From Chlorops oryzae (lineage: Eukaryota; Arthropoda; Insecta; Diptera; Chloropidae), in the NCBI GenBank assembly GCA_020466095.1, contig CM035807.1, forward strand, positions 36,522,039 to 36,586,038: 64,000 nucleotides of DNA, given 5' to 3'. Shown one piece after another: positions 60,758 through 64,000 of the stretch (position 1 is its first letter; each line of letters starts with the position of its first letter). Below the pieces are notes generated by a model. It did no database searches, had not been told where the DNA came from, and was given only the letters and a program-made list of their open reading frames with translations. Made by a program: the position numbers and the translations under genes.

Positions 60758-61121
60758 CCTTGTATACCTGTGTTATTATTTGGGCTTTTGGTCCCTCATT
60801 TTTCACTTATAGTGAAAAATGTATTATTTGGCAATCGAAAAAATTTATTTTTCATAAATAATTTAGTTTAAGTATTTTCTTATGAGAAAACCAGGCTTAC
60901 AGAATCGAAAAAATACGGGAAAATATCACTGTTTTTGCATTTGAAATGGAAATTTTTGAAAACAGCTGAAAAAGGGTGTTGAAAAACTATTTTAAGCTAA
61001 GTTTATATAATGTTTTCTTGAAGAAGAAGACATAGAATCGAGGACCTCGTCGCACGTTATTTCAATGTCTCGGTGAACGTTTAAGAGCGCAAGTCCATTT
61101 AATCGCTCTTCGCCCGATTTG
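60758..61121. other. No gene seen
   Basis: AT-rich DNA. AGTGAAAAAT words occur as a small inverted pair at about 60,801-60,822. Confidence 0.5.
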
Positions 61122-61300
61122 TTTCGAAGCGGTAGCGATGCGAAAGGGGAGCGAAGGGGGCTGTCGCCCCGGGCGCCAAATCATATCTCAAATTTTATGA
61201 AGGTATTTTACTTGAGGCCGATTGGAGGGGGAGGCATTTCCTGCATGTCCCCCATTGTTCTCCGGGCGCCGAATTGTCTCGCTACGCCACTGTTTCGAAG
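61122..61300. mobile_element. Short hAT MITE with 8-bp target duplication
   Basis: TTTCGAAG is duplicated at 61,122-61,129 and 61,293-61,300. The 163-bp core ends in CTCGCTACGCCACTG, the inverse of the familiar hAT-type start CAGTGGCGTAGCGAG. The left end (CGGTAGCGATGCG) is a shortened version of it. The interior is GC-rich (GGGGGCTGTCGCCCCGGGCG) and non-coding. Confidence 0.85.
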
Positions 61301-61733
61301 ATATGTTTTTAATCTTCTCAAGGAAGAAAACGACCGTTGACTTGATGTGACCGAAATTGGAAGGGTTGCGCAAATTTTTAAAAGGCGATATACATATATA
61401 AGGATATAAGCTTTAATTTAGTCCCGACGAAACAAATTAAAACCAGAGAATCGTCGTTGTTGTTTTGCATGTTAAATCGACTTTTCATTTTTTGATGCGA
61501 ATTTTACATTGATTTGAAAATTAAGATATCCGATTTTTATTTGAATGAATACAGAAATGTTTCAAGAAAAATAGAAAAATTCAATTCGTTTTTATTAAGA
61601 ACCTTTTCATTCATAATTTTGCATTCAAAGTGACGCTTTCAGGAAATGTTACTCTAATAGAATTTAAAGCTAATAGCGAATAAAAATAAGAATTTTTGGA
61701 CGATAATTGACTAGGGTAAACAGCCTCATTTAG

Positions 61734-64000
61734 GGAGCAAAATCATATTTAGTAATTGGTCTGTTCCCGTACATGAAATTGCCTAAAACTGTCCAATTTG
61801 GCATTCTACATCAAACTACAACCCCGTATACGCCAGAACAAAACGGCGTGGCTGAGCGTATGAACCGAACTCTAATGGAACGAATTCGGTGCATGCTCCT
61901 GGACAGTGGTCTAGATGAAAAGTTTTGGGCGGAAGCGGCAAACACGGCAGCGTACGTACTAAACCGTATTGCGCGTAAATCGGATAGTGCGAGTCCAGAA
62001 GAACTTTGGTCGGGTAAGAAACCCAATTTGAAACATTTGCGAGTATTTGGATGCAAAGCCCTAGGTCATATACCCAAACAAAAACGAAAAAGCAAATTGG
62101 CAGCAAAATCAGTCGAATGCACGTTTGTTGGTTATAGTAAAACGGCAAAAGCCTATCGTTTATTCAACCCGGTTACAAAAACAATTATCATTAGCCGTGA
62201 CGCCGTTTTTCTTGAAAATGAAAAACAAATTTTAGTTTTAACCAATGATAAATACGTTCGAGATTTCGGGCAAACACCAATGGAAAATGATGTCGATTCA
62301 GGAGAGGAAGCTGCAAATGGTGAATCGTCATCAGATGCTGAGAGAAATTTGTCGGAAAAAGAAGCTGAAACAGCGGACGACACTGCAGAAATGAGCAGCA
62401 ATGATGCGTTAAGCTACAACAGCACCACTGATGTAATTGAAGATGACAACGATGAAACTTATGTACCGGACGTAAATGTCACTAACCCGGATGCACAGGT
62501 ACGTAGATCTGAACGTCTTAATAATCAGTTGCGTACTGCGCATAATTTTTGTGCATTGAGTTTTATTTTGAAAGAACCTCAACACGTTGAAGAAGCGTTA
62601 TCTCGAGAAGATGCTGACGAGTGGAAGTCTGCTATGGAAGATGAAATGGATGCGCACATGACTAACGGGACATGGGAACTTACGCAGCTACCGCAAGGAA
62701 AGAAGGCCATTCAGAGCAAGTGGATTTTTAAAACCAAAATTAATGCTGAAGGTGAAGCAGTTCGCAACAAAGCGAGACTCGTTGTGAAAGGGTATAGCCA
62801 ACAAAAGGGAATCGATTACGATGAAACTTTCGCACCGGTCGTACGCTATACTTCGCTGCGACTTCTGTTGGCTTTATCTGCAAAATGCGAGCTATCTATC
62901 CACCAATTAGACGCTGTCACAGCATTTCTAAATGGCAGTTTAAAGGAAGAAATCTACATGACGCAACCTGCCGGTTTTGAAGACGGTTCCGGAAGGGTCT
63001 GCAGGCTGAATAAATCAATATATGGCCTTAAACAGTCAAGTCGAGTTTGGAACGAAAAACTCAATTCCGTGCTACTCAGTTTTGGTCTACACAGAAGTGA
63101 AGTGGATCAGTGTATTTATCACGCCAACACGGAGGATGAACCTTTTTTTGTGGCCATATATGTAGATGACGTTTTGATATTCAGCAACAACGTGGAGAAA
63201 ATCAAAAAACTGAAAGCAAGTTTGATGAAATCATTCAAAATGAAGGATATGGGCGAAGCCAAATCAGTATTGGGGATGCGAGTTACATGGGACGATGGCG
63301 GTGTAAAGATAGATCAGTCGACATATATTGCTGATGTATTGAAACGCTTTGGCATGGACACGTGTCACCCAATATCTACGCCCATCGACATCAATCAAAA
63401 GCTAACACATGAGATGTGTCCGAAGACAGACGCTGAACGAGATGAGATGGAAAAAGTGCCTTACATGCAGGCAGTAGGGTGCCTACTATATGCTGCGCAG
63501 ATTACTCGACCAGACATTTGTTTTGCAGTGAATGTGTTGAGTCGCTTCTCAAATAATCCTGGCAAGGCGCATTGGACTGCATTAAAACGCATCATGAGGT
63601 ACTTGCAAGGTACCATAAATAAATGTTTATTTTTCAGAAAAGATTCTGGCGAAATCACTGGCTTTTGCGATGCGGACTGGGCCGGTGACACCGACAGCAG
63701 ACGCTCCACCACAGGATATATTTTTATGTTTCAAGGTAGCGCAATATCCTGGTCAGCAAAGCGGCAACAAACTGTGGCATTGTCGTCGACGGAAGCAGAG
63801 TTAATGTCAACAGTTTGCGCTATTAAAGAATCTATATGGCTGAAGCGATTACAAAACGAACTTGTTATAAGCGTACCCAAAACTATGATAATATTCTGCG
63901 ACAACAAGAGTGCAATATTCATAGCAACCAACAACTCGTTTTCGGCACGCACAAAGCATGTGGACATAAAAGCTAAGTTCATTCAAGAAAAAATTGCCAA
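61734..64000 (+). CDS. Ty1/copia retrotransposon polyprotein, 5'-truncated, open to the window edge
   Basis: After a TAG at 61,731 the frame is open for about 755 codons without a stop and leaves the window. It starts in the last part of integrase (GILHQTTTPYTPEQNGVAER; the catalytic Glu is residue 35), followed by the integrase C-terminal region, an acidic linker, a RRSER motif (about residue 258), then reverse transcriptase (from about residue 295; KARLVVKGYSQ near 345; catalytic YVDD at 476-479) and RNase H (DADWAGD at 646, STEAE with Glu 687, CDN with Asp 723). Integrase before RT is the Ty1/copia order. Gag, protease, the integrase zinc finger and first two catalytic acids, and a 5' LTR are absent upstream. 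No frameshift or stop suggests recent arrival. An ATG lies at 61,773, but a native start is not expected in a polyprotein fragment. The 3' LTR would lie beyond the edge. Confidence 0.96.

Noticed and set aside
1..64000. Search for a prokaryotic-type system (operon, CRISPR, toxin-antitoxin, prophage)
   Set aside because: Base composition, introns-like signals and exclusively eukaryotic mobile elements make the window clearly an insect genome.

Overview
This window is eukaryotic, AT-rich, almost entirely non-coding DNA, most likely an intergenic region or very large introns from an insect. The mix of mariner, Tc1, hAT, Harbinger-like and copia elements, the CAA/CAG and CA/GT microsatellites and the TACATATGTACATA-type runs fit a higher dipteran (fruit-fly-like; tephritid or drosophilid). 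That placement is inference, and no species can be named. I found no complete host gene, no rRNA or tRNA, and nothing prokaryotic (no operons, no CRISPR).

Layout. 1-14 kb: mostly unremarkable AT-rich DNA with a broken reading frame at the left edge, a probable LINE tail fragment near 6.0 kb, diverged pieces of a dispersed repeat (7.1 and 10.5 kb) and a possible decayed secreted-protein frame (10.0 kb). 14-23 kb: a run of short non-autonomous DNA elements (14.06, 17.38, 18.99, 20.53, 22.93 kb), a 630-bp dispersed repeat (15.64 kb) and a long GT microsatellite (21.55 kb). 23-34 kb: gene-poor, with a cluster of 3-, 4- and 5-base tandem repeats (26.9-28.5 kb) and CA arrays. 34.9-39 kb: a second copy of the 17.4-kb element, a TTA-flanked element with a MADF-like protein remnant, and a full-length but inactivated mariner (37,703-38,989). 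43-48 kb: a dense repeat block with the second 630-bp repeat, a terminal-inverted-repeat element carrying another element inside it, a hAT element with an 8-bp target duplication, and TTA-flanked MITEs. 49-56 kb: GC-richer stretches with possible host exons on both strands, plus a decayed Tc1/Tc3-like element (53.1-54.4 kb). 57.5-64 kb: more MITEs, a 1.7-kb foldback element whose 720-bp arms are more than 99% identical, a small hAT MITE with an 8-bp target duplication, and a 5'-truncated Ty1/copia polyprotein that stays open to the right edge.

The real content is therefore a layered set of mobile elements. The copia reading frame is the only long intact coding sequence (about 755 codons). The mariner and Tc1 transposases are clearly broken, and the other elements are non-autonomous and would need a transposase supplied from elsewhere. 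The most unusual item is the foldback at 59.08-60.76 kb. It encloses the C-terminal end of a protein family that I recall from many unannotated arthropod proteins, with the last 28 codons lying inside the inverted arms. Host-gene exon calls (52.07-52.20 kb on +, 54.84-55.17 kb on -) rest on reading frame and splice-like sites only and are tentative.
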